Positions 7,746 through 17,424 of a stretch of DNA of 64,000 bases are shown one piece after another. The DNA lies in NCBI RefSeq assembly GCF_045062745.1, contig NZ_JBJGED010000003.1:1-64000 (forward strand). The letters are read 5' to 3'. The notes beneath the pieces were generated by a model that was not told where the DNA came from, ran no database searches, and worked only from the letters and a program-made list of their open reading frames with translations. Each line of letters opens with the position of its first letter. Position 1 is the stretch's first letter. The position numbers and the translations under genes were made by a program. This DNA is from Paenibacillus_AA sp045062745 (GTDB lineage Bacteria; Bacillota; Bacilli; Paenibacillales; NBRC-103111).

Positions 7746-9527
7746 ATGTTTAAAGATTTGGGAGCGCCCGTCAAAGAAGGGGCTATATTAGGTCAAAGTT
7801 ACGTAGTAGGGCAGGATGGGAGTGGAAATCAGAATTGCATCTACATCTCTCTAACCCAATATGAAAACTCTGTGCTGCTCTTGAAATATAATGCGGACAC
7901 GAATGAAACGACGCAGTACAGGGCCGAGAATAATCCGAATATTAGCGCCAAGCAAGGGGCTTGGGGCATTGCGTCGGTCGGAAGCAGGGTATATCTGGGG
8001 ACTTACTACCAGGGCCATCTGCTGCGGTACGATGCTCATAAGCATGAAATGATCGATTTGGGACAGGCCGTGCCGGGGGAAGAGTATATTTGGTCTCTTG
8101 CCTACGATGGGAAAGACAAGCTCTACGGCGGAACCTTTCCGGGCGGGAAATTGTTTGCGTTAGATTTGAATACAGAGATGGTTACGGATCTAGGAACGTT
8201 CGACAAGGAATCCGTGTACTGTCGGAACGTTCGAGTGCGAAACGATGGGAAAGTGATAGCTGCGCTTGGGAGCAAGCAGATGAAGCTTGGCATTTACGAC
8301 CCGGAATCGAATGGGATGTCGGTCATCCCCTATCCGGAAGCGATTACAGGCTTCCCGGAAATGACGCAGGATGCACAAGGCAACATATTCGTGAAAGCTC
8401 CAAAAAGCGAGGATCTGTACCAGGTGGTCGGAAATGGGCTGATCCGAGTAGAGCAACGCGGCGCTGCTCCGGAGCTTCAGTTGTCCGGTGGGCGGAAGGT
8501 CGTTTCCGTTACGAATACTCATGTGACCCTTGCGGATCAGGAAGGAAACCAGGCGGCTTATCCCCTCCAATACGAATCCGGGGGACTCATGATGTGGATG
8601 GTGCATAAGGGGCCGGATGCCAAAATTTATGGAAGCTCCGCTCTGCCTTTGCGCATGTTCCGCTACGATCCGGCGACGGGAGAAAGCGTAAAGCTTGGAT
8701 GTCCGACGCCTTCCTCGGGCGGAGAAATTTATTCGATGACGAACGTGGATGGAAAGCTGTATTCGGCCAGCTATCCGGGATCCTATATTGCCGTCTATGA
8801 CCCTATGAAGCCTTGGAATGTCGGCCGAGAGGCCGGACATAACCCGCGGGAAATCGGGCAAATCGGATCGAGGCAGAATCGGCCTGTCAGCATGATAACG
8901 GGGCCCGACGGCAATATTTATATCGCCTCCATTCCCGATTACGGCGAAGTTTCCGGGGCCTTGACGAGGCTAAACCCCCGTACGGAGCAGTTTACCGTAT
9001 GGCGGGGCATTGTAGACGAGCAATCCGTCTATGTTCTGGACAACATTCCGGGAACTCGGTTGATCTGCGCAGCTACTACGAACGAGGTGGGCACGGGTGC
9101 CGATCGACCGACGCTAGACGCTCGATTGTTCATCTGGGACATCGATAAGGAGCAAAAGGTAAAGGAGATCCATCCCGTGGCAGGGGCGCAGCAAATCGTC
9201 TCGATCAAGCATAAGGACGGGATGATTTATGGGTTGACCGGCCATGGCGTATTATTCGCCTATGACTACGAAGAGAATCGCGTCGTCTGGCAAAAAGAGA
9301 TTCCGATTCAAAACGCAATCTGGCCCGGCATGGACATCACAGACCGCAACATCATATACGGCGCGGGTGACAACAAACTGTTCCGCTACGAGATTCAGAA
9401 CGATCAATTCTCGGTTGTTGCCGAGGCTGAAGGATGGCTTCTGGGCTTCCATATGGATAAGGAGAACAACAAGATCTACTGCACGCCGGGGGCGCGGCTC
9501 TATTGCTATGAGATGGAAGACGAGTGA
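7746..9527 (+). CDS. Cytosolic beta-propeller protein, paralogue of the secreted one
   Basis: A 593-residue protein without signal peptide or membrane segment. The ATG at 7746 is chosen because AGAGGAGAG lies just upstream and similarity to the divergent secreted protein begins there; an in-frame ATG at 7698 would add 16 residues. It aligns with the propeller half of the secreted protein: RVYLGTYYQGHLLRYD against KVYMGTYPSGYLYQFT, KLYGGTFPGGKLF against KVYGGTFPNSGVF, and RPVSMITGPDGNIYIAS against RPFGMAQGDNKVFIGT. It is first in a run with a response regulator 15 bp downstream, a kinase and an Lpl-type transporter, so it may act on or sense the imported oligosaccharide. No catalytic residues are recognised. 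Confidence 0.82.
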   Translation: MFKDLGAPVKEGAILGQSYVVGQDGSGNQNCIYISLTQYENSVLLLKYNADTNETTQYRAENNPNISAKQGAWGIASVGSRVYLGTYYQGHLLRYDAHKHEMIDLGQAVPGEEYIWSLAYDGKDKLYGGTFPGGKLFALDLNTEMVTDLGTFDKESVYCRNVRVRNDGKVIAALGSKQMKLGIYDPESNGMSVIPYPEAITGFPEMTQDAQGNIFVKAPKSEDLYQVVGNGLIRVEQRGAAPELQLSGGRKVVSVTNTHVTLADQEGNQAAYPLQYESGGLMMWMVHKGPDAKIYGSSALPLRMFRYDPATGESVKLGCPTPSSGGEIYSMTNVDGKLYSASYPGSYIAVYDPMKPWNVGREAGHNPREIGQIGSRQNRPVSMITGPDGNIYIASIPDYGEVSGALTRLNPRTEQFTVWRGIVDEQSVYVLDNIPGTRLICAATTNEVGTGADRPTLDARLFIWDIDKEQKVKEIHPVAGAQQIVSIKHKDGMIYGLTGHGVLFAYDYEENRVVWQKEIPIQNAIWPGMDITDRNIIYGAGDNKLFRYEIQNDQFSVVAEAEGWLLGFHMDKENNKIYCTPGARLYCYEMEDE

Positions 9528-9542
9528 CGAGGGGGAAACGGC

Positions 9543-10958
9543 ATGCTGAAAGTGCTGATCGTCGACGATGATAAATTGGTGCGAACAGGCTTGATCTACA
9601 CCATGCCTTGGAATGATTTCAACATGCAGGTTGTCGGCGAGGCCAATAATGGTATGAAGGCTCTCGAATTTTTGGAGAACCATGAGATTGATCTCCTGAT
9701 CACGGATCTGGCTATGCCGGTTATGGATGGCATCGAGTTAATGCGTCACGTGCGAAGCTCCTATCCGCATATCTGGATGGTCGTTCTGACGTTCCATCAA
9801 GAGTTCGAGCATATTCAACAAGCTTTACGCATAGGAGCCATAGATTATATCGCCAAAGTGCAGCTGGAGAAGGAACAAATGGAAGAAGTCCTGGGCCGAA
9901 TTTCTAGTCGGATCCTCGACGAGATCAAACAGGCGGATCGCCATAAATCCACCTATTCCAAGGCGGTGTTTGGAACGGAAGGAACCCACAATGATGGGGT
10001 TCTCGTTTTCGTAGATCTTAGCGGCCGATCCAATATGGAAGCGCTCCAAGACCTGTCGTTCGTATATCCGAATCCGCTTGTAGGCATCGGATTCGGATTG
10101 TGGCTGCTTGAATCCTTCGACGGCAGCGGGTTGGACAAGGAAGCCGATGAACTTGTCCGCTGTGGGCTGGAACAAGATTGGGCGATGATTCTCGTAACCG
10201 GCACGTATGAAGGCGATCGGAATGAATGGTATTCGAATCTGCGAGCCTACAAAGAGCATTCGTTCTTCTACGAGTTTCAAAAGGGACGCAGCCTATATAG
10301 GCTTCCGGTTGAAACCCTGATGGAGCCGCGGTTGCTGGTCCCTGCGGAAAGCGACATGGTCCGGCTTCGGGAGGGCTGGACCTCCCTTTTTTGGGTGATG
10401 GATGACTCTATTTTTAACAAACTGATCTCTGAGACCGAGCAGCTTCAACCGCCCGTATCGCAATTGGAGGCCATCTTTTATTCGGCTGTATTGGAGTGGA
10501 GACGCATTGTCCCGGATTTATCCATTCCGCCGCTCGGTTCTTTGCGTCCCTTTGCCCATTGGTCTAATGGGATGGAATGGCTGCAGACGGTGCGTAGAGA
10601 GCTGCGCAGTAAGCTTAGTAAAACCTACTCCAATGAGGTCGTTCAGGGGATCGTCAAGGCCATTTCATTCATTCGCCAGCATTTTAACCAAGAAATAAGG
10701 CTGGCGGATGCGGCCAAAGCGGCCAATATGAGCAGAAGCTACTTTAGCCAGTGCTTCCGGGATATTGTCGGCCAATCGTTTAACGACTACATCCGCAGCC
10801 TTCGAATTGCCCATGCGCAACAATTGCTTCGGCAAACGGCCAATCCGATTTATTGGGTGGCCGAGCAGTGCGGCTACTTTAACGAAAAATATTTCAGCAG
10901 GGTATTCTACGAGCAAATGGGAGTCCTGCCTAGCGAATATCGGCAACTGCCCAAGTGA
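9543..10958 (+). CDS. YesN-type response regulator, AraC output domain
   Basis: 471 residues. The receiver domain occupies residues 1-120 with the acidic pocket VDDD (8-10), phospho-acceptor D55 in LLITDLAMP and a conserved Lys in YIAKVQ. A divergent middle region of about 240 residues follows, then a C-terminal AraC/XylS double helix-turn-helix from about residue 370 (IRLADAAKAANMSRSYFSQCF; YWVAEQCGYFNEKYFSRVFY). This is the standard layout of YesN regulators that activate neighbouring sugar transporter genes. The kinase gene follows 13 bp downstream, so it is the likely partner, and the SBP gene at 12904 is the likely target. Confidence 0.93.
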   Translation: MLKVLIVDDDKLVRTGLIYTMPWNDFNMQVVGEANNGMKALEFLENHEIDLLITDLAMPVMDGIELMRHVRSSYPHIWMVVLTFHQEFEHIQQALRIGAIDYIAKVQLEKEQMEEVLGRISSRILDEIKQADRHKSTYSKAVFGTEGTHNDGVLVFVDLSGRSNMEALQDLSFVYPNPLVGIGFGLWLLESFDGSGLDKEADELVRCGLEQDWAMILVTGTYEGDRNEWYSNLRAYKEHSFFYEFQKGRSLYRLPVETLMEPRLLVPAESDMVRLREGWTSLFWVMDDSIFNKLISETEQLQPPVSQLEAIFYSAVLEWRRIVPDLSIPPLGSLRPFAHWSNGMEWLQTVRRELRSKLSKTYSNEVVQGIVKAISFIRQHFNQEIRLADAAKAANMSRSYFSQCFRDIVGQSFNDYIRSLRIAHAQQLLRQTANPIYWVAEQCGYFNEKYFSRVFYEQMGVLPSEYRQLPK

Positions 10959-10971
10959 GGGGTCGCAACCT

Positions 10972-12714
10972 ATGATGCATCGTGTCTTTACGCAACTTAC
11001 GCGCGTTTGGCCCATTTCGTTGTATACCCTGAAGAGCAGAGTGGTTGTGGTCCTCCTTCTATCCTCGCTCGTGCCTCTGGCTTTGATCGGCGCGGTTTCC
11101 TACTATACAATCGCCTCCATGCTGGATAACAAAATCGTGAGCAGCTTGCGAAATCAGGTTAATATTACCGCCAATTCGTTGGACAAGGAGCTTCAAAGAT
11201 TAAACCATGTCGCCATGCAATTGTCTTACGAGGAAGGCATCGGCAAGGATCTGGGCCGATATTTATCGTCCGATCCTTACGATCGATTTAAAACGGAGCA
11301 AGACATCCAGAACTACATCTTTCTAATTACGTATACGAATCCCGATATAGGGTTTGTCCATTATTACTTCTCCGACACCCAAAAAGTGGCGTTCAAGGAT
11401 ACCGGTCTTCCGGTTGACCTTTCCCCCCAAGAACTGCCGAAGCTGTACAGCTTCGGCGGAATTGCTTATCATGCCATCCATCCTTCAATCGAGCCTGCGT
11501 CTGACGCGCTTGTACTCTCTGTGGACCGCCGCATCTTCCTTCCCGGATACGAAAACTTGCATATTTATGTGGAGACAAGCCCTAAGGTATTACCTCAATT
11601 AATGGGCGATCATCCATCCGGGATGACTACCGATTACCTCATGTCGGATAGTAGGAACCGGATCGTGTATAGTGAGAAATCGGGCGAATTTACCGTTGGG
11701 TCCCAGCTCTCGCCCGTCCATTCCGGTTTGCCATTCCGTAAAACGGAGGACAGCTACCTCTTTTCCGAAAAGTTGAGTGAAGGTTGGGTATGGACCGCCG
11801 TCATCCCGAACGGGGACTACGACAAGGAAAGAGACAGCTGGATGCGCCAGTTTGCCGTCATTGCTATCGTTACCCTGATGGTGGCGCTAGGCTTCGCATG
11901 GCTGCTAAGGAGAACCGTATACAAACCGCTTGCCGGATTTAGCAGAGAGATCCGGTCTCTGCAGATGGGCGACTTGCATTCACCTCTGAACTATCCTCAG
12001 ATTGCCGAATTCGACTATGTACTGGATCGATTCAAGGAGATGCGGCAGCGTATCGGGCAGCTTCTGGTGGAAGTGGAACAGAACGAAAAAATGAAATCGC
12101 GCCTTGAGGTAGAGAAGCTGCTCTTTCAGATCAATCCGCACTTCATTCATAATACGCTGGATACGGTTCGTTGGCTGGCGCGATTGAAAGGGCAGGAACA
12201 AATCGAGGATCTCGTCTCCCTGCTCAACAAAGTGCTCTATTACAACATGGGCAAGGGAGGGACGGCCACATTGGGCCGGGAAATCGCTTGCCTTAAAGAT
12301 TATGTGGCCTTGCAGCAAATCCGTTACGATTTTCAATTTGAAGTAGAGATACAGACGGAGGATGGACTGATGGATGTACCGATCCCTAGGTTTATCCTCC
12401 AACCTCTTGTGGAAAATGCGATTTATCATGGGCTGGGAGACGACGGCTGCGTCGAGGTCAAAACGGGATTTGAAGGCGAGGATAAAATTCGGATTGAAGT
12501 GAAGGACAACGGATTGGGGATGCGTGAGGAGGAAATCGGGCGTCTGCTGGATAACGGCGCAGATGAGCGTCGCAAGAAAGGGATGGGCATCGGCATCCAT
12601 TACGTGAATCGGATGATCAAAGTGCAATACGGGGACCAAGCCAGTCTAACGATTACCAGCGGTCCCGGTAGCGGAACTTCAATTGTGTTACTGATTCCGA
12701 TCACGGGTGTATAA
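10972..12714 (+). CDS. YesM-type sensor histidine kinase
   Basis: 580 residues with an N-terminal transmembrane helix (VVVVLLLSSLVPLALIGAVSYYT), an extracellular sensor region of about 250 residues, a second helix (FAVIAIVTLMVALGFAWLL), a HAMP-like linker and a His-kinase core. The phospho-acceptor is H390 in QINPHFIHNTLD; the N box is ENAIYHGL and the ATP-lid glycines are DNGLGM and GMGIGIHYV. The start at 10972 is chosen because GAGGGG lies about 9 nt upstream and just after the regulator stop; an upstream in-frame extension overlaps the regulator gene. It presumably detects an extracellular sugar or binding-protein complex and phosphorylates the neighbouring regulator. Confidence 0.93.
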   Translation: MMHRVFTQLTRVWPISLYTLKSRVVVVLLLSSLVPLALIGAVSYYTIASMLDNKIVSSLRNQVNITANSLDKELQRLNHVAMQLSYEEGIGKDLGRYLSSDPYDRFKTEQDIQNYIFLITYTNPDIGFVHYYFSDTQKVAFKDTGLPVDLSPQELPKLYSFGGIAYHAIHPSIEPASDALVLSVDRRIFLPGYENLHIYVETSPKVLPQLMGDHPSGMTTDYLMSDSRNRIVYSEKSGEFTVGSQLSPVHSGLPFRKTEDSYLFSEKLSEGWVWTAVIPNGDYDKERDSWMRQFAVIAIVTLMVALGFAWLLRRTVYKPLAGFSREIRSLQMGDLHSPLNYPQIAEFDYVLDRFKEMRQRIGQLLVEVEQNEKMKSRLEVEKLLFQINPHFIHNTLDTVRWLARLKGQEQIEDLVSLLNKVLYYNMGKGGTATLGREIACLKDYVALQQIRYDFQFEVEIQTEDGLMDVPIPRFILQPLVENAIYHGLGDDGCVEVKTGFEGEDKIRIEVKDNGLGMREEEIGRLLDNGADERRKKGMGIGIHYVNRMIKVQYGDQASLTITSGPGSGTSIVLLIPITGV

Positions 12715-12903
12715 TCGTCCGCAATAAGGTTAGAAATCGTCCGATAATGCGGGAGGGTACCCGAAATCTTTGTCTAATCTGGGTCCAAATTAAAGATAAT
12801 ACTGACCTCTTACAAAGGGGGGCGTGTTCTATGATAAAGATAGAGTCCAGAAATCAATTCGATTTAGTTGGATTCCATCAAAGGGAAATTAGGAGGGTGT
12901 CCA

Positions 12904-14520
12904 TTGTTCAGAAAGAAGAAAACGTTATCAGTACTCATGACTTCCTTGTTGGTATCGGGTGTTGTAGCTGCAGGCTGCTCCAGTAAGAGCGAGCCCCCAT
13001 CGTCAGCAGCAAGCCCGACCCCCGCGAAAACGGAAGAAAAAAGAATCAAGATGAGCATGTTTATGAACAACTCCGGTATCGCTTATACGGACGGCGTCGA
13101 TCCAAGCAACAATCCATTTATCAATATCATTAAGGATTATGCGAACGTGGATTTGGAGATGGAGGTGCCGAACTATGCCGACTTCAAAACCAAGTTCAAT
13201 TTGATGCTTTCCTCCGGCAACCTGCCGGATCTCGTCCATACCGTGTATCCGGACGAGACCAACCTGCGGGCCGACGAGGGCGCTTTTCTGGACCTGAAGG
13301 CTTTCTATGACAAATCGCCCCTGATCCAGAAGTACATCACCCCGCAAATGATGGAAATGGCTAAATCGAGCTCGGGTCATTATTATCGCATCCCGATGTC
13401 TTGGGCGACGGCTCCGCAGGGAGATGGCGTCATGGTGCGCTACGACCTTGTCGTCAAATATAACGGGGGCAAATGGCCGGAGACGGTTGAAGAATGGATC
13501 GAGCTGTTGCGCAAAATCAAGAAGGCGGAACCGGATTCCCTTCCGATGACGAATCGTGTTGTCAACGAAATTGCGATCTCCTATTCTGGCGTACCGATCT
13601 TTTATTGGTACGGAGCGAAGCCGTATTCCTACCGGATTGATGGCGGGAAAGCAGTCAGTACCTTTACGCTTCCGGAGTACAAGGCGGCCGTAGAAGTGAT
13701 GAAGCAATTGTACGACGAAGGGATTCTTGACAAAGAATTCGCTACGACCGACGGGGCCAAATGGTCGGAAAAGAAGAAAAACCGAAGCGTCCTCTTTGAA
13801 GTGAATAACGCGGATCAAATGATTCCATCCGGTGCGCCGAAGGCTACGGATCAAGAAATCCAGATCGCACCGCCACTCAAGAAGTATCCTGCCGTGCTGA
13901 AGGATACCAAGTATGTTCAGCCTAAGAGAGCGTTCCCTATCAATAGTCACGGCATTTATATTTCCGCGAAAACGAAGGATAAGGATCGGGCGTGGAAAGT
14001 GATTGAAGGATTTGCTACCGATAAACTGCACGATGCTATTTTCTGGGGCAAAGAGGGCGAAGATTTCAAGGTGGAGAACGGCAAGAAAACCCCGGTTGAC
14101 GGGAAAGGTCTGTCCGATCCAGCTAGAAGATACGCACTGAGCCTCGCTCTGATATTTGGGTTCAACGACCGAAAAGAACCAAGTATCGCGGCTGCCGCGA
14201 ACGTGATGGATAAAAACGAGTTCCAAAGACGAATGGACGGCATGAAAATGCTGGAGGACGCTGCGCTGGCAACCGGCTTGTCGCTGGAGTCGTTCGTAAC
14301 GCTTCCCGCCGAAGCATCCAGCAAAAAAACCGAATCGAACCAATTCATATCGACGGCGACAGTCGAAGCGATCATGGGGAAGATTACGATGCAGCAGTTC
14401 GATCAAAGAGTCGAGGAATACAAGAAGAAATACGGATTTATTTATGACGAATATACGAAGTACATGAATGCTAACAAGGATCAGCTTAAGAAGCTGGGCG
14501 TTAAAGAAATCGAGTGGTAA
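12904..14520 (+). CDS. Extracellular solute-binding lipoprotein (LplA-type)
   Basis: Substrate-binding component of a CUT1-type oligosaccharide ABC importer, 538 residues. Translation most likely begins at the TTG at 12904, seven bases after a perfect AGGAGG; the upstream ATG in frame lies before that ribosome binding site. The N-terminus is a lipoprotein signal (FRKKKTLSVLMTSLLVSGVVAAGC) with the lipid-anchored Cys followed by a Ser/Pro/Ala linker. The body has the family-1 SBP pattern (NNPFINIIKDYANVDLEME; LSSGNLPDLVH). A 41-bp hairpin separates it from the permease genes, probably giving more SBP than permease message. No ATPase gene is in the cluster; a shared MsmX-type ATPase is the usual solution in this group. 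Confidence 0.93.
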   Translation: MFRKKKTLSVLMTSLLVSGVVAAGCSSKSEPPSSAASPTPAKTEEKRIKMSMFMNNSGIAYTDGVDPSNNPFINIIKDYANVDLEMEVPNYADFKTKFNLMLSSGNLPDLVHTVYPDETNLRADEGAFLDLKAFYDKSPLIQKYITPQMMEMAKSSSGHYYRIPMSWATAPQGDGVMVRYDLVVKYNGGKWPETVEEWIELLRKIKKAEPDSLPMTNRVVNEIAISYSGVPIFYWYGAKPYSYRIDGGKAVSTFTLPEYKAAVEVMKQLYDEGILDKEFATTDGAKWSEKKKNRSVLFEVNNADQMIPSGAPKATDQEIQIAPPLKKYPAVLKDTKYVQPKRAFPINSHGIYISAKTKDKDRAWKVIEGFATDKLHDAIFWGKEGEDFKVENGKKTPVDGKGLSDPARRYALSLALIFGFNDRKEPSIAAAANVMDKNEFQRRMDGMKMLEDAALATGLSLESFVTLPAEASSKKTESNQFISTATVEAIMGKITMQQFDQRVEEYKKKYGFIYDEYTKYMNANKDQLKKLGVKEIEW

Positions 14521-14530
14521 TAATCTGGTG

Positions 14531-14571
14531 CCCGCGAAACCGACCTCGCGATGAGGTCGGTTCACCGCGGG
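14531..14571 (+). terminator. Intergenic hairpin between SBP and permease genes
   Basis: ACCGACCTC/GAGGTCGGT with a 5-nt loop forms the core, extended by an outer CCCGCG/CGCGGG stem. There is no T run, so it is more likely an mRNA-stabilising or partial attenuating element than a full terminator. Confidence 0.6.
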
Positions 14572-14629
14572 TACGTTCCTCTTATTGAGACAAGCATGAT
14601 TCTATAATGGAGCACAGGAGGATGGATCC

Positions 14630-15583
14630 ATGGATGCAATTGTGGAACCGGCAACTAAGCGTAAACGACCAAACGCGAGACGTAAGCGACGGGTGAATAT
14701 GAAGACGCAGTTCTCGCTTTTTTTGCTTCTTGCCCCGACACTGCTTTTGGTAGTTGTTTTTAAATATATCCCTATGTATGGGGTTTCGATCGCTTTTCAG
14801 GATTTTTCTCCGTTTCGCGGCATTACGGGCAGTCCCTGGGTGGGGATGAAGCATGTCATTCATTTCCTGACGGATGAAACGTTCTGGCGGGTGATGGGCA
14901 ATACGCTCATCCTTAACTTTTACGATCTGATCTTTGGATTCACTGCTCCAATTATATTCGCCATCCTTGCCAATGAACTGGTCAGCACGACATTCAAACG
15001 AATTACGCAAACCATATCCTACCTGCCTCACTTCTTATCCTGGGTCGTGGTATCGGGCTTTTTTTATCAGGTGTTGTCGCCCGACGGCGGTCTGCTCAAT
15101 GCGATGCTCGGCTGGTTCGGAATCGAGCCGGTCTTTTTTATGACAGAAAAAGAATTATTTCGGGGTATCGTAGTTTCCGTTGGTATATGGAAGGAAGTAG
15201 GGTGGTCGGCGATTCTTTATTTTGCGGTCATCGCTGGCATCGATTCCAGCTTGTATGAGGCTGCGAAGGTGGATGGCGCAAGCCGGCTCCGCCAAATCTG
15301 GCATATCACTCTGCCTGGAATGGTACCCATGATCGTGCTGTTGCTGCTGCTAAGACTGTCTAATCTATTCGAGATCGGCTTCGAACGAATATTTCTGCTG
15401 CAAAACCCGCTTGTAATCGAGGTATCAGACGTTATCAGTACCTATGTATACCGGATCGGTTTGCAAAATTCGCAATACAGCTTAACGACTGCGATCGGTT
15501 TTGTACAGAGCGTGCTCGGCTTCCTTATGCTGATCACCGCGAATAGGGTATCTAAAAAGCTCGTAGGTGTTGGACTTTATTGA
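14630..15583 (+). CDS. ABC transporter permease, LplB type
   Basis: 317 residues, first inner-membrane subunit of the importer. A basic N-terminus is followed by six predicted helices; the first is FSLFLLLAPTLLLVVVF. The EAA coupling loop is seen as EAAKVDGASRLRQIWHITLP, with the conserved Gly, near residue 205. The ribosome binding site GGAGGA lies 7 nt before the ATG. It precedes the second permease gene by 15 bp and follows the lipoprotein gene after a hairpin. The family commonly imports complex oligosaccharides or their breakdown products; LplB/YtcP-like proteins in Paenibacillus are numerous and usually tied to a local YesMN pair, as here. Confidence 0.94.
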   Translation: MDAIVEPATKRKRPNARRKRRVNMKTQFSLFLLLAPTLLLVVVFKYIPMYGVSIAFQDFSPFRGITGSPWVGMKHVIHFLTDETFWRVMGNTLILNFYDLIFGFTAPIIFAILANELVSTTFKRITQTISYLPHFLSWVVVSGFFYQVLSPDGGLLNAMLGWFGIEPVFFMTEKELFRGIVVSVGIWKEVGWSAILYFAVIAGIDSSLYEAAKVDGASRLRQIWHITLPGMVPMIVLLLLLRLSNLFEIGFERIFLLQNPLVIEVSDVISTYVYRIGLQNSQYSLTTAIGFVQSVLGFLMLITANRVSKKLVGVGLY

Positions 15584-15598
15584 ACAGGAGGGGAAGAC

Positions 15599-16480
15599 AT
15601 GCTGCATCGTTCGACGGCAGGACGATTATTCGATTGGTTCAACTATCTGTTGTTTGTTTTATTTTGCCTGTCTATTCTGATCCCCTTTATTAACGCGATC
15701 AGTATATCGCTAAGCAGTTATGAGGCGGCTTCGCTTGGCAAAGTCGGGCTTTGGCCCCAAGGGTTCAACCTGGAAGCGTACCATAAGCTCGTGAACAGCA
15801 AACAATTCATACGCACGTTCATGAATACAGCGTTTCTTACCGTAGTGAATACGACGCTCGTCATCTTGTTGTCGCTTGCGGCGGGGTATGTCATGGCGAA
15901 TAAGCATTTGATCGGCAAGCGATTTCTGTTTACGGTTCTTATCATTCCGATGTACTTCAGCGGCGGCCTCATTCCCCTTTATTTGCTGGTCAATAAGCTG
16001 GGTTTGAACAATACGTACTGGGCTCTGATTCTTCCCGGCGCCATCAACATTTTTTATATTATCGTATTCCGCAATCAGATTAATCAACTTCCCCAGGAGC
16101 TGATCGAATCGGCCGAAATCGATGGGGCGAGCGAATTGCGCATCCTGATCCATATTATCCTGCCCCTTGTGTTACCCATGGCTATGGCCTTTGTCGTATT
16201 CAGTGCAGTGGCGTATTGGAATGAGTGGTTTCACGTATTGATCTACATCCGAGATAAAAAAATGTGGACATTGCAATTTCAATTAAGGGACATTCTGATA
16301 AGCGCCGAATTGATCGATCCGGAAATGGAGAAGTCGCTTTTCAGCAGCGAGACCCTCATTCATCCGAACAACTTGAAAATGGCGGCGTTAATGCTGACGA
16401 TTTTGCCCATTATTATCGTGTATCCCTTTGTTCAAAAGTATTTCATTCACGGTCAGCTTGTAGGAGCGGTAAAAGGGTAG
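15599..16480 (+). CDS. ABC transporter permease, YtcP/LplC type
   Basis: 293 residues, second membrane subunit of the importer. The N-terminal helix (YLLFVLFCLSILIPFINAISISL), the NNTYWALILPGAINIFYIIVFRNQ stretch and the coupling loop ESAEIDGASELRILIHIILP are typical of the CarB/MalG-like branch. The C-terminus YPFVQKYFIHGQLVGAVKG is the standard ending of these proteins and indicates that the gene is intact. GGAGGGG lies 7 nt before the start. An AraC regulator follows. Confidence 0.94.
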   Translation: MLHRSTAGRLFDWFNYLLFVLFCLSILIPFINAISISLSSYEAASLGKVGLWPQGFNLEAYHKLVNSKQFIRTFMNTAFLTVVNTTLVILLSLAAGYVMANKHLIGKRFLFTVLIIPMYFSGGLIPLYLLVNKLGLNNTYWALILPGAINIFYIIVFRNQINQLPQELIESAEIDGASELRILIHIILPLVLPMAMAFVVFSAVAYWNEWFHVLIYIRDKKMWTLQFQLRDILISAELIDPEMEKSLFSSETLIHPNNLKMAALMLTILPIIIVYPFVQKYFIHGQLVGAVKG

Positions 16481-16530
16481 TGGTTGTAGGAGGCCGGGCT
16501 GACTCCAAAGAAAAAACGGCGGTGAGGGAT

Positions 16531-17424
16531 ATGACTGGAAATCTGTTATACCTGGACTCGTTGAAGCATGCGCAATTCGGTAAAAGCATTTTGCCTATGT
16601 TCATTGTAGAAAAGCGAATGGATCATAACTTTCCGTTGCATCATCACAATTTTGCGGAGCTTAGTCTTGTGATCGAAGGAACCGGCACCGAAATCATAAA
16701 CGGAAAGCCGCATCCGTTCCGTCGAGGGACCCTGACTTTTCTACTCCCTCATCATTTGCACGAAATTATTTTGGATCATCCGAATGTCCATAAATACAAT
16801 TGCATGTTCGAGCTGAGTCAGCTGTTCTTTCGTCCCTCCGGCCACGATCTGTGCAACAGCCTGATCAAAACCAGCCACGGGCGTCCTACCCAGTATGATC
16901 TAAACGAAAATCAAACCGAGTATATGATCGGCCTCTTTCAGTCCATGAAGCAGGAGTACGAGAATCACTTCTTATTCAAAGATTCCGCCTTGCACGCAAA
17001 GCTTCTCGAGGCTCTGGTTTTTCTGCTCCGCCTATCGCCGCTTCATGCGGACGCTGGTCCGAGCCCCGGATCAGGCGAAGGCGAGGAGCTGATTCAGAAG
17101 CTCCTGCAGCTCTTGCACACGCATTTCAGCGAGGACATTACTCTGTCCGGCGTGGCCCGGGAACTCCAAATGAATGCCGCCTATATCAATCGTGTGTTCA
17201 AGCGTCATGTGGGCCAGTCATTCAAGGATTACCTGCATGCTTTGAGAATCGCCAGGGCAACCAGCCTACTGGTCTGCACGTCCTTGTCCATTTTGGATAT
17301 TTCTAATGAAGTGGGGTACAGTCAAATGCGGACCATGAATCGTGCCTTCAAGGGAATCATGGGCATGACCCCCAGTGATTATAGGGACATGTACCGCTCG
17401 GATCGCCAAGAATTCACCTCTTAA
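16531..17424 (+). CDS. AraC family regulator with cupin sensor domain
   Basis: 297 residues from the ATG at 16531 (GTG codons further upstream are possible). The N-terminal half has a cupin-like sugar-sensing fold (HHHNFAELSLVIEGTGTEIINGKPH; LPHHLHEIIL). The C-terminal 100 residues hold two helix-turn-helix motifs (ITLSGVARELQMNAAYINRVF and SILDISNEVGYSQMRTMNRAF). It is the last gene of the cluster that begins with the cytosolic propeller, and a strong terminator follows. It probably modulates genes for use of the sugar imported by this system, in addition to the YesN-type regulator. Confidence 0.9.
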   Translation: MTGNLLYLDSLKHAQFGKSILPMFIVEKRMDHNFPLHHHNFAELSLVIEGTGTEIINGKPHPFRRGTLTFLLPHHLHEIILDHPNVHKYNCMFELSQLFFRPSGHDLCNSLIKTSHGRPTQYDLNENQTEYMIGLFQSMKQEYENHFLFKDSALHAKLLEALVFLLRLSPLHADAGPSPGSGEGEELIQKLLQLLHTHFSEDITLSGVARELQMNAAYINRVFKRHVGQSFKDYLHALRIARATSLLVCTSLSILDISNEVGYSQMRTMNRAFKGIMGMTPSDYRDMYRSDRQEFTS

